Of a DNA stretch of 64,000 bases, positions 1 through 9,453 are shown piece by piece; the stretch's first letter is position 1, and each line of letters begins with the position of its first letter. The position numbers were made by a program, and so were the translations under genes. Location: the NCBI RefSeq assembly GCF_017603965.1, contig NZ_CP071955.1, forward strand, positions 2,976,001 through 3,040,000. The letters run 5' to 3'. The stretch comes from Xanthomonas fragariae. Lineage in GTDB: Bacteria > Pseudomonadota > Gammaproteobacteria > Xanthomonadales > Xanthomonadaceae. The notes beneath the pieces were generated by a model. The model was not told where the DNA came from. It did no database searches and saw only the letters and a list, made by a program, of their open reading frames with translations.

Positions 1-251
1 CGCTCGCCCTTGATCGACAGGATGCCCTTGTCCATCTGCACCTCGATCTGGCTCGGGTCGATGCCCGGCAGATCGGCATACAACACGAAGTGGTTGGCTT
101 CCTCCTTGATGTCCACGCGCGGCACCCACTGCGCGGTCACCACTGCCGATTCATCGGTGTCGCCGTTCTGCTCGAAGAAGCGGTCGAACACATGCTTGAT
201 CTCGTTTTGCAGGGCCTGGGTGGGCCACTGGGGATAACGAACGATGTTCAT
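1..251 (-). CDS. hspA: Hsp20 small heat-shock protein, 3' part outside window
   Basis: N-terminal 83 residues of a small heat-shock chaperone, an ATP-independent holdase that binds unfolding proteins in the cytoplasm. It starts MNIVRYPQW. The beginning of the alpha-crystallin domain is visible as WVPRVDIKEE, then YADLPGID and the start of the I-L-S-I-K-GER strand, where the window edge cuts it. The ATG ends at position 251 and is preceded by GGAGG about 7 nt upstream. It is divergent from the peroxiredoxin gene. Family assignment is secure; the gene name is by resemblance to the Xanthomonas hspA. Confidence 0.9.
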   Translation of the reverse strand, partial: MNIVRYPQWPTQALQNEIKHVFDRFFEQNGDTDESAVVTAQWVPRVDIKEEANHFVLYADLPGIDPSQIEVQMDKGILSIKGE

Positions 252-410
252 TGCGAACCTCCAAAAGGTTGGGTGACGGGCCGGCCGCCGCAGCATGCAC
301 CGTTGCGCCGGCCATGCGCGTCAAATAGGCCTGGCGCTGCAGATTTCAAGCGCTTTGACGCGCGTTTCCCATCCCTCTTTCTAGAATTCGTTCAGCTACA
401 GGGGCCACCC

Positions 411-904
411 ATGACTATCCATATGTTGGTGACCGCATTTCCGAAATTTCCAAAGTCGTGCTCAAGCGCATGCGCGAAGGCATCGAAGCAGTCGATCCCC
501 ACACCTTGTTCGCGGGCCGCAAGGTGCTGCTGTCCACGGTGCCGGGTGCCTTCACCCCGACCTGCTCGGCCAAGCACCTGCCGGGCTATGTGGAGCACTT
601 CGAAGACGTTCGCAAACGTGGCATCGACGTGTTGTGTACCGCCGTCAACGACCCGTTTGTGATGCAGGCCCGGGGCCGCAGCCAGCTAGTGCCCGATGGC
701 CTGCACCTGCTACCCGACGGCAATGCCGAACTGGCCCGTGCGCTGGGCCTGGACATCGACGCCAGCAGCTCGGGCATGGGCCTGCGCTCGCGCCGCTACG
801 CACTGTATGCCGACGACGCCGTGGTCAAGGCCTTATTTGTCGAAGAGCCCGGCGAATTCAAGGTGTCTGCCGCCGATTACGTGCTGGAGCACCTGCCCGA
901 TTGA
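411..904 (+). pseudogene. Peroxiredoxin (AhpC/TSA, Prx5-like) with 2-bp insertion near the start
   Basis: A thiol peroxidase of the Prx5-like group that reduces H2O2 and organic peroxides through a peroxidatic Cys. The motif PGAFTPTCS is intact. The expected start MTIH at 411 is followed by an extra AT (CATAT, 421-424), which puts the start out of frame with the rest of the protein (frame of GTT GGT GAC at 425). Without those two bases the protein would begin MTIHVGDRI and run about 163 residues. As written, only internal starts such as GTG at 458 are in frame, and these would remove the first beta strands. Either a real mutation or a sequencing error. The rest, through stop 902-904, looks intact. 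Confidence 0.75.
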
Positions 905-946
905 TGCATTGATTCCCCCGTCCACTCAGAAGGAAAACGGCCAGCC

Positions 947-1348
947 ATGTCTGATCAGCCAGCCAGCAAAACCCCTGCCGGTATCACCGATACCGCCACC
1001 CTGCGCGCCCGCGCACGCCAGAGGATCGAAGACGGCGCCATCACCGAGAGCTACCACGCCGATCGCGAGGCGGTGATCGCCCTGCTCAACACCGCATTGG
1101 CTACCGAATACGTGTGCACGCTGCGCTATTACCGCCACTATTTCATGGCCAAGGGCATGCTTGCCGATGCGGTCAAGGGCGAGTTTCTGGAGCATGCGCA
1201 GCAGGAGCAGGCACACGCACACAAGCTGGCCGAACGCATCGTGCAACTGGGCGGCGAGCCGGACCTCAATCCGGACACCCTGACCAAGCGCTCGCACGCC
1301 GAATACAAGGAAGGCACCGATCTGCGCGACATGGTGCGCGAGAACTGA
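947..1348 (+). pseudogene. Ferritin-like (bacterioferritin/Dps-type) protein truncated by IS3
   Basis: A four-helix ferritin-like di-iron protein. Helix A contains EAVIALLNTALATEYVC and helix B contains FLEHAQQEQAHAHKLAERI, with Glu/His residues in ferritin-type positions. The reading frame ends abruptly after LRDMVREN because the first three bases of the IS3 inverted repeat (TGA, 1346-1348) supply the stop codon. Helices C and D, with the second ExxH ligand set, are missing. I see no 3' half on the far side of any IS in this window, so it was lost by deletion or moved. Gene start ATG 947 has AGGAAAAC upstream. Confidence 0.85.
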
Positions 1349-1384
1349 ACCGCCCCGGGAAATTGGGAGGCTGTTTGGTTTGAG

Positions 1385-2270
<886 letters not shown>

Positions 2271-2308
2271 GAACGTGGTCAGGGCTTGAAGCGGCGGTCG
2301 AGCTCCGC

Positions 2309-2599
2309 CTAGGCAAAATACGCGCTGGCTTTGCGCAGGATCTCGTTGGCCTGCCGCAGCTCGCGGTTCTCCCGCAGCAGTGTCTTCAACTGCGCACGCT
2401 CGTCCGTGCTCAAACCCGAACGCTCGCCAGCATCACGCTCGGCCTGCCGCACCCAATTGCACAGCGTCTGGGCCGAACAGCCGATCTTCCCGGCAATCGA
2501 CTCGATCGCCGCCCACTGCGAGCCGTACTCCCCCTGATGCTCCCGCACCAGACGAACCGCACGCTCTCGCACTTCCGGTGAATATTTCGTCTTGCTCAT
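2309..2599 (-). pseudogene. IS3 orfA (HTH) with early stop
   Basis: Helix-turn-helix orfA product, [18 protein letters not shown], with a leucine-zipper-like C-terminal half. A TAG at 2309-2311 replaces the CAG of copies 2 and 3 and removes the last 10 residues (AELDRRFKP end). orfA and orfB normally make the active transposase by -1 frameshifting, so the early stop should disturb this. Confidence 0.8.
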
Positions 2600-2707
2600 G
2601 GCTCCATCTTCTCAAGAGTTGGAGCCTCCCGAAATCTCGGGGCGGTTCAGACGGGTTCACCCCCGATTCCACGGACACTTACGAAAAGGCCGATCTAGGC
2701 CGAAGGA

Positions 2708-3001
2708 GTGTTCATGTCGAAGCGAAGAAAGTTCAGTGCGGAGTTCAAGCGCGGTGCGGTTGAACAGGCTTGCCAGCCGGGTGTCAGCTGTTCCCAAGTG
2801 GCCCGGGAACTGGGTATCCGGGACAGCTTGTTGAGTCGCTGGAAGCGGGAAGCTCAGGCCCATGGCAAGGTGACCTTCGGGGGCACCGGCACGCCACGGG
2901 ACCAGGAGCTGACCAGGCTCAAGCGCGAGTTGGCCCGCGTGCAGAAGGAACGCGATTTTTTGCGAGAAGCGGCGACGTTCTTTGCCAAGGGATCTTCCTG
3001 A
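2708..3001 (+). CDS. IS3-family orfA
   Basis: A 97-residue HTH protein beginning [17 protein letters not shown], with a coiled-coil region ([22 protein letters not shown]). It ends TGA at 2999-3001. A T6 run (2956-2961) is a plausible -1 slippery site into orfB, which lies in the -1 frame. ATG 2708 is preceded by AAGGAG. Confidence 0.85.
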   Translation: MFMSKRRKFSAEFKRGAVEQACQPGVSCSQVARELGIRDSLLSRWKREAQAHGKVTFGGTGTPRDQELTRLKRELARVQKERDFLREAATFFAKGSS

Positions 3002-3723
3002 GGTATCAGGTGATCGAACGTTGCCGCGATGTGTTTCCTGTTCGACTGATGTGCCGCTGCCTGCGCGTGTCGGCCAGCGGCTATTACGCCTGGAGTCAGC
3101 GCTTGCCCAGTGGGCGTCAGCTGGACAATGCACGCTTGCTTGGTCGTATTCGGGAGTTGCACCAAGACAGCCGTGGTGTGCTGGGGGCAGGCCGGATGCA
3201 AGAAGATCTTGCCGCCGAAGGCGAGTCAGCCAGCCTGAACCGGGTGGCGCGTTTGATGTCGGCAGATGGCCTGCAAGGCTGGCCGCGCAAGAAGCAGCGC
3301 GGTCAGCGGGGTCAACCCGGACTTCCACCGCCGAACGTACGCAACTGGCTGGAACGGGATTTCACCGCATTGGAGCCTCAGACCAAGTGGGTTACTGATA
3401 TCACCGAGATCAAGACCGGCCAAGGTAAGTTGTATTTGTGCATCGTGCTCGACCTGTTCAACCACTTGGTCGTGGGCTGGTCGATGCATCATCGGCAGGA
3501 TCGGCAGATGGTGATGCGTGCCGTGCAGATGGCTGTGTGGCAACGTCAAGGCATCAAGTCGACCATCCTGCATTCCGATCGCGGCAGTCAATTTCGAAGC
3601 GGCGACTACCAAAAGCTTCTGCTGGACAACCGCTTGGTGTGCTCGATGAGCGCGGTAGGCCATTGCGGCGATAACGCCGCCTGCGAAGGCTTTTTCGGCC
3701 TGCTCAAGCGCGAGCGCACCTAG
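3001..3723 (+). pseudogene. IS3-family orfB transposase, nonsense-truncated
   Basis: DDE integrase core: WVTDITEI (first Asp), HSDRGSQF (second Asp), NAACEGFFG (Glu). TAG at 3721-3723 stops the frame. The same frame resumes immediately after it with ADVFDYIER and HNPRMRRR, the normal C-terminus of such proteins, up to about 3860. This is therefore a single-codon nonsense mutation in a once longer protein. Confidence 0.85.
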
Positions 3724-3952
3724 CGCACCACCTACCCAACACTCGATGCAGCCAGGGCCGATGTGTTCGACTACATCGAGCGACGCCACAACCCTAGAAT
3801 GCGACGCAGGATAGCCAAGCAGGATTTGAAGTTTTCCTCCCTTTTACAACCGTCCGTGGAAACGGGGTATAACCCATTATGGCCCGCGCAGAACGACGTG
3901 TCTTTTGCGGGGCTGGTGATGCGGGCCTATCTCAACGTAAAGGCCGGACGCT

Positions 3953-5302
3953 TTAGGCGGGCACCCATCCTGGCGGACACTCGGTCAGATAGGTCGCGAC
4001 GATCCGGTAGAGCCTGTCCTTTGCGATGCGGGACGTGCCAGTTGAGTAAAGGCAGGGCATGATCTCGACTACGCCATGGTAGTGCCAGAGCCCTTGATCC
4101 GTCGCCTCGATCCGATTGAGCAAGTCGGCCAAGGCCGCCAGATCCTGCCTATGCACATCAACGGCGCCGGCAATGTCGACCCAGCCTTCATAGCGCTGGT
4201 GAAGCTCGACATGCCCATCGCAATAGAGCAGCACGTTCTTGCAGTCCGTGCGATTGTGAAAGGATGGGATGCTGAACCCGAGATACGTCTCGATGCGGTA
4301 ATCCTCGATCTGCGCAGTGTCCCACATCGACCGATCAATGTCAAAAAAGGCGAGGTCCTTCGCGTGGTCCTCGGCTAAGGTGACCTTGCCGTCTTCGAAC
4401 ATCTGCTGTGTCCGCCGATACCGTTCGAAGTCTTCATGCCAGAGGGAGCGAAATGCGTCGACCGACGGCGCGGCTAGGATCTCATCGAGCAGCAGCAGCC
4501 CGCGTTTGAACTTCTCGTGACAGCGGCGCTTGCTGCTTTGTTGGTAAACCACCGGATCGAGCAATCCCTGCTCGGGGTTGTTGATGGCCTCAAGCGCCAT
4601 CGCGATCTTCATCGCGGTTTCGTCACGCGTCTTCCTGAAGTCACCGTAGGATGCAACCTCGATCATCAACTCTCGGTTAGCGGACGCGCGGTCGAAATTC
4701 ATGAACGTATAGGCCGAGACCAGCCCATCGAGATCGAAATGCTCGGTCGTCACAGCCCGGTCGCTGTCGACCGCATTGCTGCCGTCAAAATAGGTGAAGA
4801 CGCTTTTCGCCGACAGATCCGTCCTCAGCGCCGCGGGGGTATCATTGTTCGGCCAATGCGACAGGGTCAGAGCGGTTCCTTCATTGGCGATGCTGTCCAC
4901 CGTGATGTTCGGCATCGTCCGGCTTTTTTCATAGTCGACGTACTTGACCCCGCCCTCTTGCAGCGCAAGCGTGTGCCCTGTGTCGACGGTCAAAGATTCC
5001 TCGGGGAGCGGCGTCAGTGGACGCTCCAGCATAGGCTGGTCTTCCCAGGCCAGAACGGGCGAGCCGCCCGCTTCTTTAAGCGTTACGGTTGGAACAACGA
5101 TGTTCGATACGCGATAATCGGTCGGGTCACCAACTGTCTTTGCCCCCAAGCCGCCGCGCCAGGCGGCGAAATCGATGAACCGGTTGTCGATGAGCACGCC
5201 GACACGCCCTGCCAGCCACAAAACGAGCCTGTCTTCAAGCATCGGCAGCACGTCGTCATCGACGGTAACCGACGGCCCGCCAAACACGTCAATCTTGGTC
5301 AT
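3953..5302 (-). CDS. Unrecognised cluster protein with LSHWP and HFDLDG motifs
   Basis: 449 residues, last gene of the leftward tox-like operon. I chose ATG 5302 because AGAGGT lies 9 nt upstream and it leaves a 13-bp gap after the preceding stop; a longer frame to 5359 would overlap that gene. Visible motifs are LSHWPNNDTP (residues 147-156) followed by HFDLDG (188-193). The DxDG signature resembles the aspartate motif of DHH-type phosphoesterases, but I do not see the remaining DHH motifs. No signal peptide or membrane segment, so probably cytoplasmic. I do not recognise it as a member of the known toxoflavin gene set. A hydrolytic role on a phosphorylated intermediate is only a guess. The reading frame is intact. 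Confidence 0.7.
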   Translation of the reverse strand: MTKIDVFGGPSVTVDDDVLPMLEDRLVLWLAGRVGVLIDNRFIDFAAWRGGLGAKTVGDPTDYRVSNIVVPTVTLKEAGGSPVLAWEDQPMLERPLTPLPEESLTVDTGHTLALQEGGVKYVDYEKSRTMPNITVDSIANEGTALTLSHWPNNDTPAALRTDLSAKSVFTYFDGSNAVDSDRAVTTEHFDLDGLVSAYTFMNFDRASANRELMIEVASYGDFRKTRDETAMKIAMALEAINNPEQGLLDPVVYQQSSKRRCHEKFKRGLLLLDEILAAPSVDAFRSLWHEDFERYRRTQQMFEDGKVTLAEDHAKDLAFFDIDRSMWDTAQIEDYRIETYLGFSIPSFHNRTDCKNVLLYCDGHVELHQRYEGWVDIAGAVDVHRQDLAALADLLNRIEATDQGLWHYHGVVEIMPCLYSTGTSRIAKDRLYRIVATYLTECPPGWVPA

Positions 5303-5315
5303 CGCGTGTGACCTC

Positions 5316-6371
5316 TCAGGCTTTCTTACCGACGTGTTGACCGGCTTGGCTGTTCTCAAAGATCAATTGATCGCGCTCCGGCGAGTAGATCTCGATCAGC
5401 AGCCCTGCCGGGTCCTTGAGGTAGACAGAGAGCCGTTCGCCATCGGGCGCGGCATTCGGATAGGGCAGCGGGTTGTTGCCCCTCTCGTAGGGAATTTGCA
5501 GTTTTTCGATGTGTTTGGAGAAGGTCAGCACCCCTTCTTTGCTGGTTCGCACACCGAAATGCACCTTGTTGCTCGCCGCGACGTCCCTGGCCTCTTCGAT
5601 GTAGAACTCGAACCCGTTGAAATCGGTGACAACCTTCCGCGGGCCGAGGTTCCTGAGGTACTTCACGCCGAAAACATCCTCGTAGAACTGAAGCGACTTG
5701 TTGACGTCGAGCGCCAGAATGTTGAGATGGTTGAGGTAGGCGTCATTGATCACGGGCGCGGCTTTGTTGGAATGCTCTTTCTCCACCCAGACAGTATCCG
5801 TGGCCGAGATGTCCTTGCGCAACTGATCCTCGTTGTATTTGAAGTAGTTGATCGCCTCGGTGAACAGCACGAAGTCCGTGGTCAAATCCCGAAGACGCTT
5901 TGTGATGTCGACAGAAAGATTGAAGTCGTCGTCAAAGTCATCATAGGTCAGCGTCACGTGCCGCGGGAAGCAGAACGTCTCTTGCTCGAACACCATGCTC
6001 ATCGCCAAATCTCCAAGCGCGAGGTGGCTGCGGAGCGTTCCCGCTGCAACGACAAAGGCCACAGGCTTCTTCGTCAGGGCCTTGTTGAAGATCTCGGATG
6101 TGAGCTTCATGATGCTGCTGGCGGAATAGCAGTAGACCGGGCCCAAAAAGATGATGCCGTAGGCGCGCTCGATCTTCTTGTTCAACTCGGCATATTCCGG
6201 CGGCAACCCTTCGAGCCCGGTTGCGTTGATCCAAGCTGGGGGCAAGTCCCGAATGTCGACGATTTCAGCCGTCCGCTTGGCGTCCTGCAGACACCGCAAG
6301 ATGACGGGCGCGGCGGAACGGCTGTGCGATGGATCGCTGGCGGAGTGACTGATGATCAGAAAGTCAGACAT
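5316..6371 (-). CDS. Flavodoxin-like reductase fused to VOC/glyoxalase domain; candidate toxoflavin-type lyase
   Basis: 351 residues in two parts. Residues 1-190 look like an NADPH-dependent FMN reductase (flavodoxin fold): FLIISHSASDPSHSRS at the phosphate-binding loop, then FLGPVYCYSASSIMKL. Residues about 207-340 are a vicinal-oxygen-chelate domain with a His-His-Glu metal triad readable as H215 (LNHLN), H271 (KVHFGV) and E327 (LLIEIY). Known VOC toxoflavin lyases (TflA/TxDE) use a metal and O2 and act on reduced toxoflavin. A reductase fused to a VOC domain inside a tox-like cluster suggests a self-contained detoxifying enzyme; this is inference. Alternatively it could be a biosynthetic oxygenase. 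ATG 6371 overlaps the ribD-like stop by 8 bp, so the two are translationally coupled. Confidence 0.75.
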   Translation of the reverse strand: MSDFLIISHSASDPSHSRSAAPVILRCLQDAKRTAEIVDIRDLPPAWINATGLEGLPPEYAELNKKIERAYGIIFLGPVYCYSASSIMKLTSEIFNKALTKKPVAFVVAAGTLRSHLALGDLAMSMVFEQETFCFPRHVTLTYDDFDDDFNLSVDITKRLRDLTTDFVLFTEAINYFKYNEDQLRKDISATDTVWVEKEHSNKAAPVINDAYLNHLNILALDVNKSLQFYEDVFGVKYLRNLGPRKVVTDFNGFEFYIEEARDVAASNKVHFGVRTSKEGVLTFSKHIEKLQIPYERGNNPLPYPNAAPDGERLSVYLKDPAGLLIEIYSPERDQLIFENSQAGQHVGKKA

Positions 6372-7688
6372 TGATGAAGTCCCCTAGAGGTTCCGGTAGA
6401 TGTATCAATTCAGGCCGCGCGGCCTTCGCGCTGACATCCGCCAACTGGAGCATATCTTTCACCGGCTCGTTGGCTAGCTCTATCAGCACGTCTGTTTTGA
6501 TTTGCGCCGTGTTCACGACATTCATGCTGCTTAGGACGCTCAGTCGTTCAGGCGGGCTCATCAGACGTGCGTGCTGACCGCCGCCGATCACGCCGGACTG
6601 GAAGACATGTGCGATGTCGACCAAGTCGCCCTGCAGCAACAAAGACAGCAACTTGGGGCCGCCTTCAACCAGTACACTGTTGATCGGCCGACCGAGTTTA
6701 GCAGCAACGCTCGGCTCCGAGAGGCTGGCGATCAAATGCTCAAGCGCGTCTGTCCCCGGCGGAATGGTGCGCAAATGGATGTGGCCGAGCGCTTCTAGCT
6801 CAGTCCGTCGATCCGCGTCCAAAGTGGTTTGCAGTGGCTTGCGAAAGACGACGATGGGCGCGTCGAGGCTGAAGAGTGTCGCGCGCAGCGCTTGCCAATC
6901 GGGTATCGGGCACTTGAAAGACCCGGCCAGACGGATCGAAGAGGACCCGCACCGGGTGCCTGTGGATCGGAAGCGGGGAGTTCCGCACCGTAAGTGTCGG
7001 CTTGTCGACAATGGCTGTTCCGGCACCCACCAGTATCGCATCGTATCGCTGGCGCAGCCAATGCGCGCATATGCGCGACTCCGCGCAGGACACCCAGCGC
7101 GGCGTGCCGCTGTCGAACGCCAACTGTCCATCGAGCGTTTGCGCCCATTTGCCCACAATCAACGGGCGGTCCATGGAATAGCGCATCAGAAACGGCAGGT
7201 GCCAAGCCGCCACTTCTGAACCCTAGGACGCCGGTTTCGACCTCAACCCCGGCAGCTCTTAGAATAGAAAAACCGCGCCCGTTCACGCGAAGATCGGGAT
7301 CCCCGACGCCGACGACGCAGCGTTTGATCCCTGTGCCGATGATCAGATCGACGCATGGCGGCTGCCGCCCAGTGTGCGAACACGGCTCCAGCGTGCAGTA
7401 GAGCGTCAACTCATGCGGGTTATGCTCGGACGACAAGGCTTCTATCGCGACGCGCTCGGCATGGCGCTGGCCGCAGACCTCGGTGCTGCCACGGCTCACA
7501 GCGACACCGTCCTTGTTCACCAGGATGCAGCCGACGCCGGGGTTGGGCTCGCTCAACCCGCAGCTCTGCATCCCCTCCAGAAGAGTCTGCGCCATCCAAT
7601 ACTCATCTCGGCTCGACAGCATGTCGAGCGCCGGATCTTCGCCAATCAACTTCGGTATGCTGCCGAAGAGTGAATACCCTTTGCGCAT
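6364..7688 (-). pseudogene. RibD-type deaminase/reductase (ToxE-like), two frameshifts
   Basis: Bifunctional pyrimidine deaminase plus reductase, the family of riboflavin RibD and toxoflavin ToxE; it acts after GTP cyclohydrolase II. The zinc deaminase motifs HAERVAIEAL and CTLEPCSHTGRQPPC are intact in the first frame. After VLG an extra base in the C run 7221-7223 shifts the frame; in the next frame EVAAWHLPFL and GKWAQTLDGQLA begin the reductase domain. A second extra base in the A run 6917-6919 shifts it again to CPIPDWQALRATLF and the C-terminal LVEGGPKLLSLLL. Removing both bases gives one protein of about 440 residues. ATG 7688 has GAGAGGT 7 nt upstream. Both shifts are +1 in three-base homopolymers, so sequencing error is a real possibility. 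Confidence 0.85.
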
Positions 7689-7755
7689 CAAAGACCTCTC
7701 GCATGAGCAAATGGCATTTGGCGGTCATCACGCCGCCAAGTACCGGCGCGCGTGG

Positions 7756-9441
7756 CTAGACAGCCGTCACCTCGTGGATGTAGCCATCGTATGAGCTGGC
7801 CAAGAACCGACCCAGGGCTGCCGCTGGCGCGATGTTCGAAATGCCCGCCGCGGTAGGCCGGACCTTCTTCAGCCAGGCGCGGGCGCTGGTGTCAAATATC
7901 GCGATCTGACCGCCATAGCTGCCAACGGCGATGAACTTGCCGTCGGTTGTCGCCGACACACACTTGACCGAGTTTGTGACCGGCGTTTCATAGACGCTCG
8001 CTGTGGCGCCATCCCAGATCCGCAGCTTCAAGTCCCGGCTCACGCTGGCAAACTGTCCGTTCGCCAGCACGACACAACCATTTGCGATTCGGTCATGCGC
8101 GTCCTCCAGCGCGTGTTCGAGGCCATAGTCGGAAATCCGGTGGATCGCAGCCGCCCCCGTCGCGCAGACAGAGAAGATGTAATCGCCAGAACAAGCGATC
8201 CCCTTGACGGCGTTGTCGTGGAGCTGGATCGTATCGGTATACTCCGCCGTGCCCTGCGGCGTCAGGCGTAGAATGATGCCCTCACCGGTATAGGCGCCGA
8301 CGATCACATGCGGTGTGCCGTTTTTGGTGAACGTGGCTGCGGTGTTGATCGGGGACTTGTGCTGATGCACCAGCGTGCCGGATCTCGCGTCGAAGATCGC
8401 CCCAATCTGCCCACCGGTGAGAATAAGATCGCCGATGGGCTGCAGGAAGTTGCAGAGGCTGCCGACCTCAGAGATCGGCTTGCCATTGCAAAAGAGCCAG
8501 CCCGAATCGCCGATGGCGTAGATATCGTCCCTGTGGTCTGTCACCGCGTTGAAGGAGACATAGGGTTCGATGCCGTCGATGTTCCACGACTGGCTGTCCA
8601 AGTCGAAGGTCGCGTAGGTCGACCCAAAGGTTCCGAACACCAACCTGTCATTGCTCTGGAACGCAACCGATCTCGGCCAGATGATAGACGGCAGGTCCGC
8701 CTTCAGTTGCAGCGCGAGATCGTCATCGGCGCCGACCCGCCACACCATTAGCGAGCGGTCGTAGCTGAGGGTGACCAAAAGCTTTTCCGGCGCGCTGTAG
8801 ACGATGCGCTTGATCCCGGCCTCATGAGCAGAGGTCTTTGTGATCTCGCCGCCTTTAATAGTCAGGATATCTCCGGCGTCGTTCCCGGCAAACACGATGC
8901 CCGTTTCTGTGATCACGATGGTGTCGGTCTCAATGCCGCCGAGGTCATGGGTCTCTAGAAGGGCGCCTGTCATGCCGTCCCAGTGCCGGATCGTGCCGTC
9001 GTCACTGCTCGACACCAAGGTCTTTCCGTCCCCGATCCAAGAGACAGAAATGACATCCGCCGTATGCCCTTGTAGTCGCGCCATAGGCGTTCCATCGATC
9101 TTGAACGTCCGGATGTCGTGGTCCCGCGAACAGGTGGCGATCACCTCACCGCTGGGATGGAACACGCTCATCTCGATGTCGTCGGTGTGCCCGATGCAGA
9201 CGCCCACAAGCCGCATGTCCGGCACGGACCAGACGCGCGCGGTGTAGTCGCTGCCTGAGCTGACCAGATACCGCCCGTCCTCGCTGAACGAACATTGGTT
9301 CGCCAGGTGATCATGGTATCCGCGCAAGACAGGCAAATGCGTTTCAGCGTCCCACAAGATGATCTGGTTGTCGTAGCCTGCGGTGGCGATGAAGCCAGTG
9401 GAATGGCAGGCAATTCCGCTGATCGGACCAAGGTGTTTCAT
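7756..9441 (-). CDS. WD40 beta-propeller protein (ToxC-like)
   Basis: About 561 residues made of repeated WD40 blades: GIACHSTGFIATAGYDNQIILWD, then further GH..(S/D)...WD-type units (VSSGSDYTARVWSV, VSSSDDGTIRHWD, VSRDLKLRIWD), enough for two propellers. No signal peptide or membrane helix. Toxoflavin ToxC is a WD-repeat protein of unresolved function, and the position between the GTP cyclohydrolase and the RibD-like gene supports equivalence. The role could be a scaffold or a propeller enzyme; the sequence does not decide. ATG 9441 follows GGATTGAGG; it lies 12 bp after the cyclohydrolase stop, in the same operon. Confidence 0.85.
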   Translation of the reverse strand: MKHLGPISGIACHSTGFIATAGYDNQIILWDAETHLPVLRGYHDHLANQCSFSEDGRYLVSSGSDYTARVWSVPDMRLVGVCIGHTDDIEMSVFHPSGEVIATCSRDHDIRTFKIDGTPMARLQGHTADVISVSWIGDGKTLVSSSDDGTIRHWDGMTGALLETHDLGGIETDTIVITETGIVFAGNDAGDILTIKGGEITKTSAHEAGIKRIVYSAPEKLLVTLSYDRSLMVWRVGADDDLALQLKADLPSIIWPRSVAFQSNDRLVFGTFGSTYATFDLDSQSWNIDGIEPYVSFNAVTDHRDDIYAIGDSGWLFCNGKPISEVGSLCNFLQPIGDLILTGGQIGAIFDARSGTLVHQHKSPINTAATFTKNGTPHVIVGAYTGEGIILRLTPQGTAEYTDTIQLHDNAVKGIACSGDYIFSVCATGAAAIHRISDYGLEHALEDAHDRIANGCVVLANGQFASVSRDLKLRIWDGATASVYETPVTNSVKCVSATTDGKFIAVGSYGGQIAIFDTSARAWLKKVRPTAAGISNIAPAAALGRFLASSYDGYIHEVTAV

Positions 9442-9453
9442 CCTCAATCCCTC

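Larger units (their letters stand above)
2653..3875 (+). mobile_element. Second IS3-family element, inactive
   Basis: A different IS3-family element in the opposite orientation, 3 bp from copy 1. Imperfect inverted ends are recognisable: GGGTTCACCCCCGATTCCACGGAC at the left against the inverse of a matching stretch ending at about 3875 (both contain TTCCACGGAC). Boundaries are accurate to a few bases. No target duplication was found. It carries orfA and an orfB broken by a nonsense codon. Confidence 0.75.

Noticed and set aside
3953..5359. Start of the HFDLDG protein at 5359
   Set aside because: It would overlap the reductase-VOC gene by 44 bp and ignore the ribosome-binding site before ATG 5302.
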